Positions 35,967 through 45,254 of a stretch of 64,000 nucleotides of DNA are shown piece by piece. Location: assembly GCF_000014045.1 (NCBI RefSeq), contig NC_008209.1, forward strand, positions 1,945,001 to 2,009,000, in the 5' to 3' direction. Within the stretch, counting starts at the first letter, position 1; each line of letters starts with the position of its first letter. A program made the translations under genes and the position numbers. The notes under the pieces are model-generated. The model had not been told where the DNA came from. It did no database searches and worked only from the letters and a program-made list of their open reading frames with translations. This DNA is from Roseobacter denitrificans OCh 114 (GTDB taxonomy: Bacteria; Pseudomonadota; Alphaproteobacteria; Rhodobacterales; Rhodobacteraceae).

Positions 35967-38960
35967 ATGTGCGCCGACACGACTGACACGACAGCCGCCC
36001 CTGATTACAAATCCACGCTGAACCTGCCCAAGACGGATTTTCCGATGCGCGCAGGTCTGCCCAAGCGCGAACCCGACTGGTTGGCCCGCTGGGAACGGAT
36101 CGGGATTTACGACCGGCTGCGTGAAAAGGCGCTTGCCTCGACGGGCGAAGATGGCAAACCCACGCGCACGCCCTTTACGCTGCACGACGGGCCGCCCTAT
36201 GCCAATGGGCATCTGCATATCGGGCATGCGCTCAACAAGACCATCAAGGATATGATCGTGCGCAGCCACCAGATGATGGGGCATGACGCGCGCTATATCC
36301 CCGGCTGGGATTGTCACGGGCTGCCGATCGAGTGGAAAATCGAGGAACAATACCGCCAAAAGGGCCGTAACAAGGACGATGTGCCGATCAACGATTTCCG
36401 CGCCGAGTGCCGCAAATTTGCCGCAGGCTGGGTCGATATCCAGCGCGAGGAATTCAAGCGGCTGGGTGTCACGGGCAATTGGGAAAAACCTTATCTGACG
36501 ATGGATTTCCACGCCGAACGGGTGATTGCCGAGGAATTCATGAAGTTCCTGATGAACGGCACGCTCTATCAGGGCAGCAAACCCGTGATGTGGTCGCCGA
36601 TCGAGCAGACGGCGCTGGCCGAGGCGGAGGTGGAGTATCACGACAAGGAGAGCTTTACCATCTGGGTGAAGTTCCGGGTGGATATGATCTCCGCGCCGCA
36701 AGCTGGATCTCTAGGCGATGAGCCTATCGGAGAAATGCCGGAGGATTTGATGGGAGCGCATGTCGTCATTTGGACAACTACGCCATGGACGATCCCGTCA
36801 AACAAGGCCGTGGTCTATGGCGAGAACATCTCCTATGGGCTTTATGAGATCACCGGCCGGCCCCAAGAAAACTGGGTGAAGATCGGCGATCGCTACATCC
36901 TCGCCGACAAACAGGCTGAAGAGGTACTGACGAGAGCGCGCCTCGACGAGGGAATGTGGAGGCGCCTACGTGACGTCACCAACGATGAATTGGCCGGTAT
37001 CAAACTGGCGCACCCACTGAAGGAAAAAGAGGGCGCCGACGGCGAATGGGACGGCCTGCGTGATTTCCGCGCTGCGGATTTCGTGACTGACACGGAAGGC
37101 ACCGGTTTTGTCCACTGCGCGCCCAGCCACGGGATGGAGGAATATGAGCTCTACCGTGATCTGGGCATGTTGCAGGATGTGATCACCTATAACGTCACCG
37201 ATGAGGGCATGTTCCGCGAAAGCCTGCCGTTTTTCGGTGGCAAATACATCCTCAACCGCAAGGGCAAGGAGGGCGATGCCAATACTGCGGTCATCAACAA
37301 GCTGGCAGAGGTCGGCGGTCTGCTTGCACGGGGCAAGATCAAGCACAGCTATCCGCATTCCTGGCGCTCGAAGGCTCCGATCATCTATCGCAATACCCCC
37401 CAGTGGTTCGCGGCGATCGACAAGCCCATGCAGATCGGGGATGACGAATTTACCATCCGCGCCCGCGCCCTGCGCGAGATCGACAGGGTGAACTGGACCC
37501 CGCAATCGGGGCGCAACCGGCTCCATTCGATGATGGAGGCACGGCCTGATTGGGTGTTGTCGCGCCAGCGCGCCTGGGGTGTCCCGCTGACCTGTTTCAC
37601 CAGGAAGGGTGCCTTGCCAACCGATCCTGATTTCCTGCTGCGCAATGAGGATGTCAATCAGCGCATCGTCGATGCCTTTGAGGCCGAAGGCGCGGATGTG
37701 TGGTATGAGGAGGGTGCCAAGGAACGGTTCCTCGGCGGGATCGTTGACCCGGACGACTACGATCAGGTGATGGATATCCTTGATGTGTGGTTCGACAGCG
37801 GATCGACCCATGCCTTTACCCTGCGCGACCGGGCGGATGGGTCCGAGGATGGCATCGCGGATGTCTATATGGAAGGCACCGATCAGCACCGCGGCTGGTT
37901 CCATTCGTCGCTGTTGCAATCGGTGGGCACCACGGGGCGCTCACCCTACCGTAACGTGGTCACCCATGGGTTCACGCTGGATGAAAAGGGTATGAAGATG
38001 TCCAAATCGCTCGGCAATACCATCGTGCCTGAAAAGATCGTTCAGCAATACGGTGCGGATATCCTGCGGCTTTGGGTGGCACAGACCGATTACACTCTAG
38101 ATCAGCGCATCGGGCCGGAAATCCTCAAGGGTGTGGCCGACAGCTATCGGCGGTTGCGCAACACCATGCGCTATATGCTGGGCTCGCTTACGGATTTTAC
38201 GCAAAGCGACCGCATGGACCCTGCCGACATGCCGGAATTGGAACGCTGGGTGCTGCACCGGCTGGCCGAGTTGGACAAGACCGTGCGCGATGGCTACGCG
38301 GCCTATGACTTTCAGGGCGTGTTTCAGGCGGTCTTTACCTTTGCTACGGTGGATTTGTCGGCCTTTTATTTCGATATCCGCAAGGATGCGCTTTATTGTG
38401 ATGGCGACACTGTGCAGCGGCGTGCGGCGCGGACGGTTCTGGACATCCTGTTTCACCGTCTGACCACATGGCTTGCACCGGTGTTGGTCTTCACCATGGA
38501 AGAAGTCTGGCTGCAGCGTTTTGACGGGCCTGACAGTTCGGTGCATCTGCAGGACTTCCCCGAGACACCCGCCGCCTGGCTGGACCCTGATCTTGCCGCG
38601 AAATGGGCCGGGGTGCGCAGCGCGCGCCGTGTTGTCACGGCTGCGCTGGAAGTCGAGCGTACCAACAAGGTCATCGGCGCGTCGCTGGAAGCGGCGCCGA
38701 CGGTCCATGTCAGCGACGCCGCGCTGCGCGCCACGCTGGACGCCGTCCCCTTTGAAGACATCTGCATCACATCGCAGATCACCCTGACGGGGGATGCGGC
38801 ACCGGACGGGGCCTTCCGCCTGCCGGAGACCGATGGGATCGCCGTTGTGTTCCGCAAAGCCGAGGGCGGAAAATGTGCGCGTTGCTGGAAGATCTTGCCG
38901 GATGTGGGCAGCCACAGCCATGCAGGTGTTTGCGGGCGTTGTGACAGTGCGATGAGCTGA
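35967..38960 (+). CDS. ileS: Isoleucyl-tRNA synthetase
   Basis: A 997-residue class Ia synthetase that charges tRNA-Ile and edits valine. It has the HIGH-type motif PYANGHLHIGHALNKTIKD, the CP1 editing domain (TTTPWTIPSNKAVVYGE and CAPSHGMEEYELYRDLG), the tryptophan-rich DVWFDSGSTHAF, and KMSKSLGNT. The C-terminus carries zinc cysteines in CARCWKILPDVG and GRCDSAMS. The start at 35967 gives MCADTTDTT, the usual N-terminus. In the editing domain, 36690-36980 uses codons such as GGA, CTA, AGA and AGG that are rare elsewhere in the gene, which may mark a recombined patch. Confidence 0.96.
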   Translation: MCADTTDTTAAPDYKSTLNLPKTDFPMRAGLPKREPDWLARWERIGIYDRLREKALASTGEDGKPTRTPFTLHDGPPYANGHLHIGHALNKTIKDMIVRSHQMMGHDARYIPGWDCHGLPIEWKIEEQYRQKGRNKDDVPINDFRAECRKFAAGWVDIQREEFKRLGVTGNWEKPYLTMDFHAERVIAEEFMKFLMNGTLYQGSKPVMWSPIEQTALAEAEVEYHDKESFTIWVKFRVDMISAPQAGSLGDEPIGEMPEDLMGAHVVIWTTTPWTIPSNKAVVYGENISYGLYEITGRPQENWVKIGDRYILADKQAEEVLTRARLDEGMWRRLRDVTNDELAGIKLAHPLKEKEGADGEWDGLRDFRAADFVTDTEGTGFVHCAPSHGMEEYELYRDLGMLQDVITYNVTDEGMFRESLPFFGGKYILNRKGKEGDANTAVINKLAEVGGLLARGKIKHSYPHSWRSKAPIIYRNTPQWFAAIDKPMQIGDDEFTIRARALREIDRVNWTPQSGRNRLHSMMEARPDWVLSRQRAWGVPLTCFTRKGALPTDPDFLLRNEDVNQRIVDAFEAEGADVWYEEGAKERFLGGIVDPDDYDQVMDILDVWFDSGSTHAFTLRDRADGSEDGIADVYMEGTDQHRGWFHSSLLQSVGTTGRSPYRNVVTHGFTLDEKGMKMSKSLGNTIVPEKIVQQYGADILRLWVAQTDYTLDQRIGPEILKGVADSYRRLRNTMRYMLGSLTDFTQSDRMDPADMPELERWVLHRLAELDKTVRDGYAAYDFQGVFQAVFTFATVDLSAFYFDIRKDALYCDGDTVQRRAARTVLDILFHRLTTWLAPVLVFTMEEVWLQRFDGPDSSVHLQDFPETPAAWLDPDLAAKWAGVRSARRVVTAALEVERTNKVIGASLEAAPTVHVSDAALRATLDAVPFEDICITSQITLTGDAAPDGAFRLPETDGIAVVFRKAEGGKCARCWKILPDVGSHSHAGVCGRCDSAMS

Positions 38961-38975
38961 CCCGAAAAGGCGCGG

Positions 38976-39002
38976 CCCGAAAGCGCAGCTTTCGGGTTGT
39001 TC
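38976..39002 (+). terminator. Intrinsic terminator after ileS
   Basis: A perfect 9-base stem CCCGAAAGC (38976-38984) and GCTTTCGGG (38988-38996) with a GCA loop, followed by TTGTT. It sits 16 bases after the ileS stop and just before ogt, so ogt probably has its own promoter or depends on read-through. Confidence 0.7.
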
Positions 39003-39013
39003 CGAGGGCCGTG

Positions 39014-39487
39014 ATGCGCGACGGTCGGGCGATGTTGACATGCACGGTGGATACGCAATTCGGACGCCTGACCCTGAGGGAAGAGGCGGGCGCACTTGTC
39101 TCCGTCAGCTGGGGCAGTGCAGCCCGAGAGGATGCATCAGAGCTTTTGCAGCGCGCCTCCTTGCAGGTTTCGGAATATGATCAAGGCGCGCGCCAGCAGT
39201 TCGATCTGCCTGTTCGCATCCGGGGCAGCGCCTTTCAACGGGCGGTCTGCGACGCAATCTGCGCCATTCCGTTTGGCGATACCTGCACCTACGGGGATAT
39301 CGCCAGAGCGCTCGGCGTGCCTGCACAAGCGGTCGGACAGGCTTGCGGGGCAAATCCGATCCCGATCATCATACCCTGTCACCGTGTCATGGGGGCCAAA
39401 GGGCTTACCGGGTTTTCGGGGGTAGGTGGGGTGGAAACCAAAGTGGCGCTTTTGCGTCACGAAGGGGCGGCGGGTTTGTTGATCTAG
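39014..39487 (+). CDS. ogt: Methylated-DNA-[protein]-cysteine S-methyltransferase
   Basis: A 157-residue suicide repair protein that transfers O6-alkyl groups from guanine to its own cysteine. The active-site stretch is IIPCHRVMGAKGLTGFSGVG, with the reactive Cys in PCHRV, and the helix-turn-helix region is FGDTCTYGDIARALGVPAQAVGQA. The N-terminal domain is short. The start at 39014 is preceded by CGAGGG; GTG 39011 and ATG 39032 are alternatives. The stop directly abuts repeat copy C. Confidence 0.92.
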   Translation: MRDGRAMLTCTVDTQFGRLTLREEAGALVSVSWGSAAREDASELLQRASLQVSEYDQGARQQFDLPVRIRGSAFQRAVCDAICAIPFGDTCTYGDIARALGVPAQAVGQACGANPIPIIIPCHRVMGAKGLTGFSGVGGVETKVALLRHEGAAGLLI

Positions 39488-39586
39488 AGCGTCTGACGAA
39501 CAACCTGAAACATCGAGTATCACGTTACGCGTTGAAATCTTTGATTTCAGGCAGCGTTGCGAGTATCAGGTTTTTTGCATGATGCT
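39488..39586. repeat. Copy C of the dispersed palindromic intergenic repeat
   Basis: The element begins at the base after the ogt TAG (AGCGTCTGACGAACAACC) and ends about GCATGATGCT at 39586. The centre TGAAATC-TTT-GATTTCA (39533-39549) is a perfect palindrome with a 3-base loop, and ATCACGTTACGC pairs with GCAGCGTTGCGAGTAT imperfectly. It is the reverse complement of copies A and B and lies between convergent ogt and pcs, 62 bases from the pcs stop. TAGAGCG...CTGACGAA at its left end matches the ppx side of copy A. Confidence 0.87.
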
Positions 39587-39648
39587 TCAGGATCAACTTG
39601 AAACGCTTGTGCTGAAATTCATGGTGTCTGATGCGCCGTCATTGCGGA

Positions 39649-40446
39649 TCAGTGGTGCGCTTTTTCCGGGATGATCTGTTGGGCGACCCCTGCGAAAAGA
39701 AGGTAGACGGATGTCGTGACCAATCCCCAATGTGCCCAGCTTTCGGGGTGGAAATCCACCCAGGCGGCCCAGCCCGCAAACCCCGTCCACGCTATGGCCA
39801 TGGGCAGCGTCACCCACCGCCAGCGCCGTGTGCGCACCGGGTGCACAAACTTCAGCGGCAGGAACATGCCAACGGCAAGTACAGAGACAAGCGCAAGGCT
39901 GACCCAGAAATTGGGCTCGAGCGCAAAGATCACCAGCACTAGCATGTTCCAGCATCCCGGAAACCCTGAAAAAGAATTGTCCTTTGTTTTCATGCGCGTA
40001 TCGGCGAAATACATGGCCGAGGCAAAGGTAATCACGATGATCGCGACCCAGCCTGTCCAGCCATCCATTAGCCCAGATTTGAACAGCGCAAAGGCGGGGA
40101 TGAAGACATAGGTGAGGTAGTCGATTATCAGGTCGAGCAATACGCCATCAAACTCCGGCGCGTTGACCTTGACGTGGTATTTCCGGGCAAGCGGGCCATC
40201 TATGCCATCGACGAAAAAGGCGACGACGAGCCACAGGAACATCAGGTCCCATTTTTCGTCCACGGCGGCCAGCATCGCCAGCATTGCAAATACCGCGCCT
40301 GTTGCGGTCAGAAGGTGAACCGCAAGCGCGGCCATTCGATTGGTCATGCGGGCTTTTTGACCGATACGGCCTTGGGATGCAAAAGAAATGTCGCCTTCGC
40401 GGGGATCCATTGCAAAGAGATCACGCTTTGGGGTGGGTGCGGTCAT
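39649..40446 (-). CDS. pcs: Phosphatidylcholine synthase
   Basis: A 265-residue inner-membrane enzyme that condenses CDP-diacylglycerol with choline to form phosphatidylcholine. The CDP-alcohol phosphotransferase signature D-G-x2-A-R-x-n-G-x3-D-x3-D is seen across DGIDGPLARKYHVKV and FDGVLLDLIIDYLTYVF. About eight hydrophobic helices cover the rest, and length and arrangement match Pcs rather than Pgs or Pss. The ATG at 40446 has GGAGG three bases upstream and overlaps the end of xerC by 26 bases. Confidence 0.92.
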   Translation of the reverse strand: MTAPTPKRDLFAMDPREGDISFASQGRIGQKARMTNRMAALAVHLLTATGAVFAMLAMLAAVDEKWDLMFLWLVVAFFVDGIDGPLARKYHVKVNAPEFDGVLLDLIIDYLTYVFIPAFALFKSGLMDGWTGWVAIIVITFASAMYFADTRMKTKDNSFSGFPGCWNMLVLVIFALEPNFWVSLALVSVLAVGMFLPLKFVHPVRTRRWRWVTLPMAIAWTGFAGWAAWVDFHPESWAHWGLVTTSVYLLFAGVAQQIIPEKAHH

Positions 40447-41341
40447 AAACCTCCATCAGACGCACGGTATCAACGGCCGTATAGGCTTGCGTTGTGGACA
40501 GGGAGGCATGGCCCAACAGTTCCTGAATGGCGCGCAGATCACCGCCCGCGTTCAGAAGGTGGGTTGCAAAGGAGTGGCGCATCGCATGCGGTGTCGCGGT
40601 GGCGGGCAAACCCAGTTGCATGCGCGCGGCGGCCATGACCTTTTGGATCGCACCGGGGCGCAAGGGCCCGCCGCGCACCGCCCGAAACAGCGGGGCATCA
40701 GCGGTCTGCGGGTGAGGGCACATCCTGACATATGCGTCCACCGCGTCGCGCGCGGCGGGTAATACGGGCACGATGCGTTCCTTGCCACCCTTGCCCGATA
40801 TCCGCAGTGTGGCGGGCAGTGGCGCGTCGGCTGCGGTGAGCGAGAGCGCTTCGGAAATACGCAACCCGCAGCCCCACAACAGGGTCACGACCGCCACATC
40901 GCGCGCGCAGACCCAAGGGTGTTGCGATTGGATTTCGATGGCGTCGATCAGGTTTCGCGCCGCATCCGGGGCCAGCGGGCGGGGCAGTTTCTTTTGAAAC
41001 TTGGGTGCGCGCGTGGATAAAACCGCCGTGGGTTCAAAGCCCTCGCGCAGGGCCAGCCACTTGTAAAACGCCTTCACCGCCGAGAGTTTTCGCGCCAGCG
41101 AGCGCGCCGCGACGCCAGTTTCGCGCGTCTGCGCCATCCACGCCCGCATGTCGGTTACGGATACATCCGCCAGCGCGCCCAAACCTTGCGGCGCGCCCTT
41201 ATGCGCGGTGATGAAGGACAGAAAGTCGATCACATCGCCCTGATAGGCGATCAGTGTGTTCTCCGCGGCACCCTTGATCGCGCGTTGATGCGCCAGCCAG
41301 CTTTGCAGCGCATCAGCGGCGGCAGGGCTGATAAAGCTCAC
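40421..41341 (-). CDS. xerC: Tyrosine site-specific recombinase XerC
   Basis: A 306-residue recombinase. The N-terminal SAM-like domain includes GAAENTLIAYQGDVIDFLSF. The catalytic domain has the first arginine in GCGLRISEALSL, the lysine region in ISGKGGKERIVPVLP, HAMRHSFATHLLNAGGDL (H-x-x-R) and LGHASLSTTQAYTAVD (His and nucleophilic Tyr). XerC with XerD resolves chromosome dimers at dif. XerC rather than an integrase is supported by length and by the conserved DUF484 neighbour. It overlaps the DUF484 stop by four bases. Confidence 0.92.
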   Translation of the reverse strand: MSFISPAAADALQSWLAHQRAIKGAAENTLIAYQGDVIDFLSFITAHKGAPQGLGALADVSVTDMRAWMAQTRETGVAARSLARKLSAVKAFYKWLALREGFEPTAVLSTRAPKFQKKLPRPLAPDAARNLIDAIEIQSQHPWVCARDVAVVTLLWGCGLRISEALSLTAADAPLPATLRISGKGGKERIVPVLPAARDAVDAYVRMCPHPQTADAPLFRAVRGGPLRPGAIQKVMAAARMQLGLPATATPHAMRHSFATHLLNAGGDLRAIQELLGHASLSTTQAYTAVDTVRLMEVYDRTHPKA

Positions 41342-42045
41342 GTCACCCAGCGGCGCAGGGTCCGTTCCAGCACGCCGGTGAAAAACACAAGTAAATCCGT
41401 GCCTTGCTGGGGTCCAAACATCTCGGCGTCCTGTGAGCCCAGAACCACAAGGCCGGGCAGGCGCTGCGTGCCCAGATCAAGTTTGAGACAGGCCTCGGAG
41501 CGGATTTGCGCGGCGTCCTGTCCAAAAAGATCAGCATCGCCGTGATCCACGCGGCGCAGCGTCACCTGCCGTGAAATGCCCCCGCGCCCTTGGGTCACAT
41601 AGCCATCAATATAGCCCGAAGGTGCGCGCAGCATACCGTTTTCAGCCGCCGCCGGGGGCGGGCCACTGTCGTTCTGATCGCTCTCCAGAACCAGCCGGAT
41701 CGCATCGACTCGCAGGGTTTCGCCCACATCGCCTTGCAGATGCGCAAGCAGGTCTGGCAGGCTGTCGGCTTCGAGAATCCGCAGGATCGCGCGGTGTATC
41801 TGGTTGGTTCCCGCAACGTTTTCATAAGCCGCCGCGATCACGGAACGATGGGTGTCTTCCAACCGGTCAAGGCGGCTTTCCAAACGGTCCATCGCGATGC
41901 CGCGCAGATCGACAATATTGTCGCCCATGATCTTTTCATTGGCGGCCACAAGGGCGCGCATGACGTCCTTGTCGTCCAGAATGACATCGGGAGTGGCGAT
42001 GATCTTTGCGCGCAATGCGTCTTCGATTTTCGGTGTGCTGGTCAT
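41338..42045 (-). CDS. DUF484-family protein
   Basis: A 235-residue cytoplasmic protein of the DUF484 family, which is GAF-like and usually encoded next to xerC. Readable segments are NIVDLRGIAMDRLESRLDRLEDTHRSVI (probably coiled-coil) and RLPGLVVLGSQDAEMFGPQQGTDLLVFF near the C-terminus. The role is not established; its neighbour XerC suggests chromosome segregation. The start at 42045 (MTSTPKIED) is preferred since the upstream extension is not conserved-looking. 42046-42189 upstream holds only a T-rich stretch and a GC-rich imperfect inverted repeat. Confidence 0.9.
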   Translation of the reverse strand: MTSTPKIEDALRAKIIATPDVILDDKDVMRALVAANEKIMGDNIVDLRGIAMDRLESRLDRLEDTHRSVIAAAYENVAGTNQIHRAILRILEADSLPDLLAHLQGDVGETLRVDAIRLVLESDQNDSGPPPAAAENGMLRAPSGYIDGYVTQGRGGISRQVTLRRVDHGDADLFGQDAAQIRSEACLKLDLGTQRLPGLVVLGSQDAEMFGPQQGTDLLVFFTGVLERTLRRWVT

Positions 42046-42189
42046 ATGCTGCTCATTTTTTTGGTTTTTCCGAACACTACCACGGGTCATGTTCAAAATC
42101 TGCCAAAATGTGCGACCGACCCGCATGTGTTGCCCGCACGCGCCACCCCGCGTCAGGGCGGCGCGCCGGTAAGGCGGTGTGTCAGGGTC

Positions 42190-42843
42190 TCAGAGGATCT
42201 TCTGGCCGGTTTTTTCCCAGTCCGACATGAATTGCTGCAAGCCCTTGTCGGTCAGCGGATGCGAGGCCAGTTTCTGGATCACTTCTGGGGGCGCTGTCAT
42301 CACATCTGCCCCGATCAGCGCCACTTGCTGAACGTGGTTCACCGTGCGGATGGAGGCCGCGAGGATTTCAGTGCCAAACCCGTAGTTGTCATAGATCGTG
42401 CGGATGTCCTCTATCAATTCGCAGCCATCCAGGCTCATGTCATCGAGCCGCCCGATAAAGGGGCTGATGAAGGAGGCACCGGCCTTGGCCGCCAAAAGCG
42501 CCTGATTAGCCGAGAAGCAGAGGGTCACATTGACCATTTTACCCTCATCCGACAGGGTCTTGCACGCCTTGAGGCCATCCCACGTCAGGGGCAGTTTGAC
42601 GGTGATGTTCTCCGCGATCTCGGCAAGCTTGCGCCCTTCGGCGATCATTGCCTCTGCTTCAAGCGCGACCACTTCGGCGCTCACCGGGCCAGAGACGATG
42701 CCGCAGATTTCCTTTGTCACCTCGATGATGTCACGTCCGGATTTCAGGATCAGCGAGGGGTTCGTGGTGACGCCATCGACCATGCCCAGATCGTTAAGCT
42801 CTGCAATGGCCTGCGTGTCGGCGGTATCGACGAAAAACTTCAT
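42190..42843 (-). CDS. fsa: Fructose-6-phosphate aldolase/transaldolase, small TalC type
   Basis: A 217-residue class I aldolase of the TalC/MipB group. It begins [20 protein letters not shown] and contains [15 protein letters not shown], then [16 protein letters not shown] with the Schiff-base lysine, then [11 protein letters not shown]. Both fructose-6-phosphate aldolase and transaldolase activities occur in this family and sequence alone does not separate them. Divergent from priA across about 80 bases. Confidence 0.93.
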   Translation of the reverse strand: MKFFVDTADTQAIAELNDLGMVDGVTTNPSLILKSGRDIIEVTKEICGIVSGPVSAEVVALEAEAMIAEGRKLAEIAENITVKLPLTWDGLKACKTLSDEGKMVNVTLCFSANQALLAAKAGASFISPFIGRLDDMSLDGCELIEDIRTIYDNYGFGTEILAASIRTVNHVQQVALIGADVMTAPPEVIQKLASHPLTDKGLQQFMSDWEKTGQKIL

Positions 42844-42925
42844 GTGCGTGGTATCCTTTTTGGCGCGGTGTTCAGGTGTCGCGGCGTTGATCGCTCTTGC
42901 GCTTGGCTTTACCGCATGATCTGCG

Positions 42926-45163
42926 ATGCTGAAACCCTCAATTGCCGTTTCAGCCGGAGCCTGCCCTTTGAGCCTGCCGCAATTTTACGATTGTGATGCG
43001 TTGATCGCTGTCCTGACGACCCAGCCTCTGGGCCGCACGCTGGATTATCGCGCGCCCGAAGGGGGGTGCCATCTGGGTGCTTTTGTCGAGGTGCCGCTTG
43101 GCCCGCGCAAGGTGCTGGGGGTGGTCTGGGGGCCGGGGCAGGGGGATTATGAACGCTCCAAAATCCGTCAGGCCTACCGGGTGCTGGATGCCGCTCCCAT
43201 GCGCGAAGAGATGTGTCTGTTTCTCAAACGCGCGGCGGAGTATACCCTGACGCCGCTGCCTGCGATGTTGCGTCTTGCCACCCGCGCGCCGGGTCTGGGT
43301 GATCCGCCGTCGATGCGCAAGATTTACCGGCGCGGAACAGGAGAACCTGACAAGATGACGGCGGCCAGGCGCAAGGTTCTGGCGGCCCTGGCGGAATACG
43401 GTGATCTGGCCTTCACGCTCAAGGAACTCGCCGAGATGGCCGATGTGGGTACGTCCGTGGTCAAAGGTCTGGTCGCACAGGGCGCTGTTGTCGAAGAAGA
43501 CAGCCCGCGCGATCTGCCCTTTCCCCGTCTTGACCCCTCGCGCCCCGGCAAGGCACTGACAGCGGATCAGGCGGCGGGGGCGGCGCAATTGACGCAAGCG
43601 GTCCGTTCAGAACGATATGGCACGACCTTGCTGCGTGGTGTCACGGGTTCGGGCAAGACCGAGGTTTATCTTGAGGCGGTTGCGGCGGCCCTTACGGCGG
43701 GCCGGCAGGCGCTGGTGCTCTTGCCCGAGATCGCCCTGACCGCTGAATTTCTGACCCGGGTGCAGGAGCGCTTTGGTGCGCGCCCGGCTGAATGGCATTC
43801 AGGCGCGACCATGACCGAACGCAGGCGTATCTTTCGCATGGTTGGTCAGGGTGAGGCGCAGCTTGTCATCGGCGCGCGGTCGGCGCTGTTTCTGCCCTAT
43901 CAGAACCTTGGCCTGATCGTGGTCGATGAGGAACATGATACTTCCTACAAGCAGGAAGAGGGGGTTTTGTACAACGCGCGCGATATGGCAGTGCTGCGCG
44001 CTTCGATCTGCGGGGCGCAGGTCGTGCTTGCCTCTGCCACGCCCTCGCTGGAAAGCTGGGCCAATGCGCAGGCGGGCAAATACGCCAAGCTGGAACTGAC
44101 CTCGCGGTTCGGGGCCGCTGTGATGCCGCAGATGCGGGCCATTGATATGCGCGTTGAAAGCCTTCCGTCCAATCGTTGGGTCTCTGATGTGCTGCACAAA
44201 GAGGTGGAGGCACGCATGGCGCGGGGGGAGCAGTCGATGCTGTTCATCAACCGGCGCGGCTATGCCCCGATCACGCTGTGTCGCGCCTGTGGCCATCAAA
44301 TCGGCTGCGATCATTGCGACGCGCGCATGGTGGAGCACCGCTTTCTCAAGCGCCTTGTCTGTCACCAGTGCGGCGAAAGCAAACCGATGCCGACGGTCTG
44401 CCCGTCCTGCAATGCCGAAGACAGACTGGCCGCGGTCGGGCCCGGTGTCGAGCGGCTCGCAGAAGAGGCGACAGAATTGTTCCCCGACGCCCGGATCGCC
44501 GCGCTCAGTTCGGATATGTATGGTTCCGCCCGCGCGCTCAAGGCGGAGATCGAAGATATCGCGGCGGGCGGTGCGGACATCATCATCGGCACGCAGCTCG
44601 TGGCCAAGGGGCACAATTTTCCTAACCTGACGCTGGTTGGTGTGATTGATGCGGATCTGGGCCTGCAAGGATCTGATCTGCGCGCTGCCGAACGGACGTT
44701 TCAATTGATGCGGCAGGTGGCGGGCCGTGCAGGGCGTGCCGAGAAAGCAGGCGTGGCCCTGTTGCAAAGCTATCAACCCGAACATCCCGTCATCCGCGCC
44801 ATTCTGGCCGGGGACGAAGATGAATTCTGGGCTGCCGAGGCGCGCGAGCGCAAGGCCGCAGGTGTGCCACCTTACGGGCGCATGGCGGGTATCATCCTCA
44901 GCGGGTCGGACGTGGCAATGGTGTTTGACGCAGGCAACCAACTGGCGCGGCAGGATGCGCCGTTGCGGGCCATCGGTGCGCAGGTTTTCGGACCAGCGCC
45001 TGCGCCGATTGCGCGGGTCCGCGGGCGCCATAGGGTCCGGATGCTTGTAAAGGCCGAGAAATCCGCCCCTTTGCAGGAAGCGCTCGCGCGTTGGGTGGCC
45101 CAATTGCGGATCAAAGGTGATTTACGTGTCGCCGTTGATATCGACCCACAGAGTTTCTACTGA
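42926..45163 (+). CDS. priA: Primosomal replication-restart helicase PriA
   Basis: A 745-residue superfamily 2 helicase that restarts stalled forks. The N-terminal DNA 3'-end-binding domain starts near [16 protein letters not shown]. The helicase core has Walker [13 protein letters not shown], the DEEH box ([15 protein letters not shown]), SATPSLES and [14 protein letters not shown]. Two zinc-binding cysteine pairs lie in [13 protein letters not shown] and [20 protein letters not shown] 42926 lacks a ribosome site; TTG 42968 with GGAG eight bases upstream is a credible alternative. An arginine-finger helix [13 protein letters not shown] is present. Confidence 0.95.
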   Translation: MLKPSIAVSAGACPLSLPQFYDCDALIAVLTTQPLGRTLDYRAPEGGCHLGAFVEVPLGPRKVLGVVWGPGQGDYERSKIRQAYRVLDAAPMREEMCLFLKRAAEYTLTPLPAMLRLATRAPGLGDPPSMRKIYRRGTGEPDKMTAARRKVLAALAEYGDLAFTLKELAEMADVGTSVVKGLVAQGAVVEEDSPRDLPFPRLDPSRPGKALTADQAAGAAQLTQAVRSERYGTTLLRGVTGSGKTEVYLEAVAAALTAGRQALVLLPEIALTAEFLTRVQERFGARPAEWHSGATMTERRRIFRMVGQGEAQLVIGARSALFLPYQNLGLIVVDEEHDTSYKQEEGVLYNARDMAVLRASICGAQVVLASATPSLESWANAQAGKYAKLELTSRFGAAVMPQMRAIDMRVESLPSNRWVSDVLHKEVEARMARGEQSMLFINRRGYAPITLCRACGHQIGCDHCDARMVEHRFLKRLVCHQCGESKPMPTVCPSCNAEDRLAAVGPGVERLAEEATELFPDARIAALSSDMYGSARALKAEIEDIAAGGADIIIGTQLVAKGHNFPNLTLVGVIDADLGLQGSDLRAAERTFQLMRQVAGRAGRAEKAGVALLQSYQPEHPVIRAILAGDEDEFWAAEARERKAAGVPPYGRMAGIILSGSDVAMVFDAGNQLARQDAPLRAIGAQVFGPAPAPIARVRGRHRVRMLVKAEKSAPLQEALARWVAQLRIKGDLRVAVDIDPQSFY

Positions 45164-45254
45164 CCTTCACCGTCATCATGCGGGGCATCAGGGACATTGA
45201 CGCGCCGCGAAATAGCACCTCGTCAAAGGCCAGCAAAAGGACTAAGCAACCGGT

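Noticed and set aside
40421..41341. XerC-like gene as an integrase of a mobile island
   Set aside because: Length, motifs and coupling to DUF484 fit chromosomal XerC; no attachment-site duplication noticed.
43799..45103. 434-codon open frame antisense to priA
   Set aside because: Shadow of PriA codon bias; no recognisable domain.
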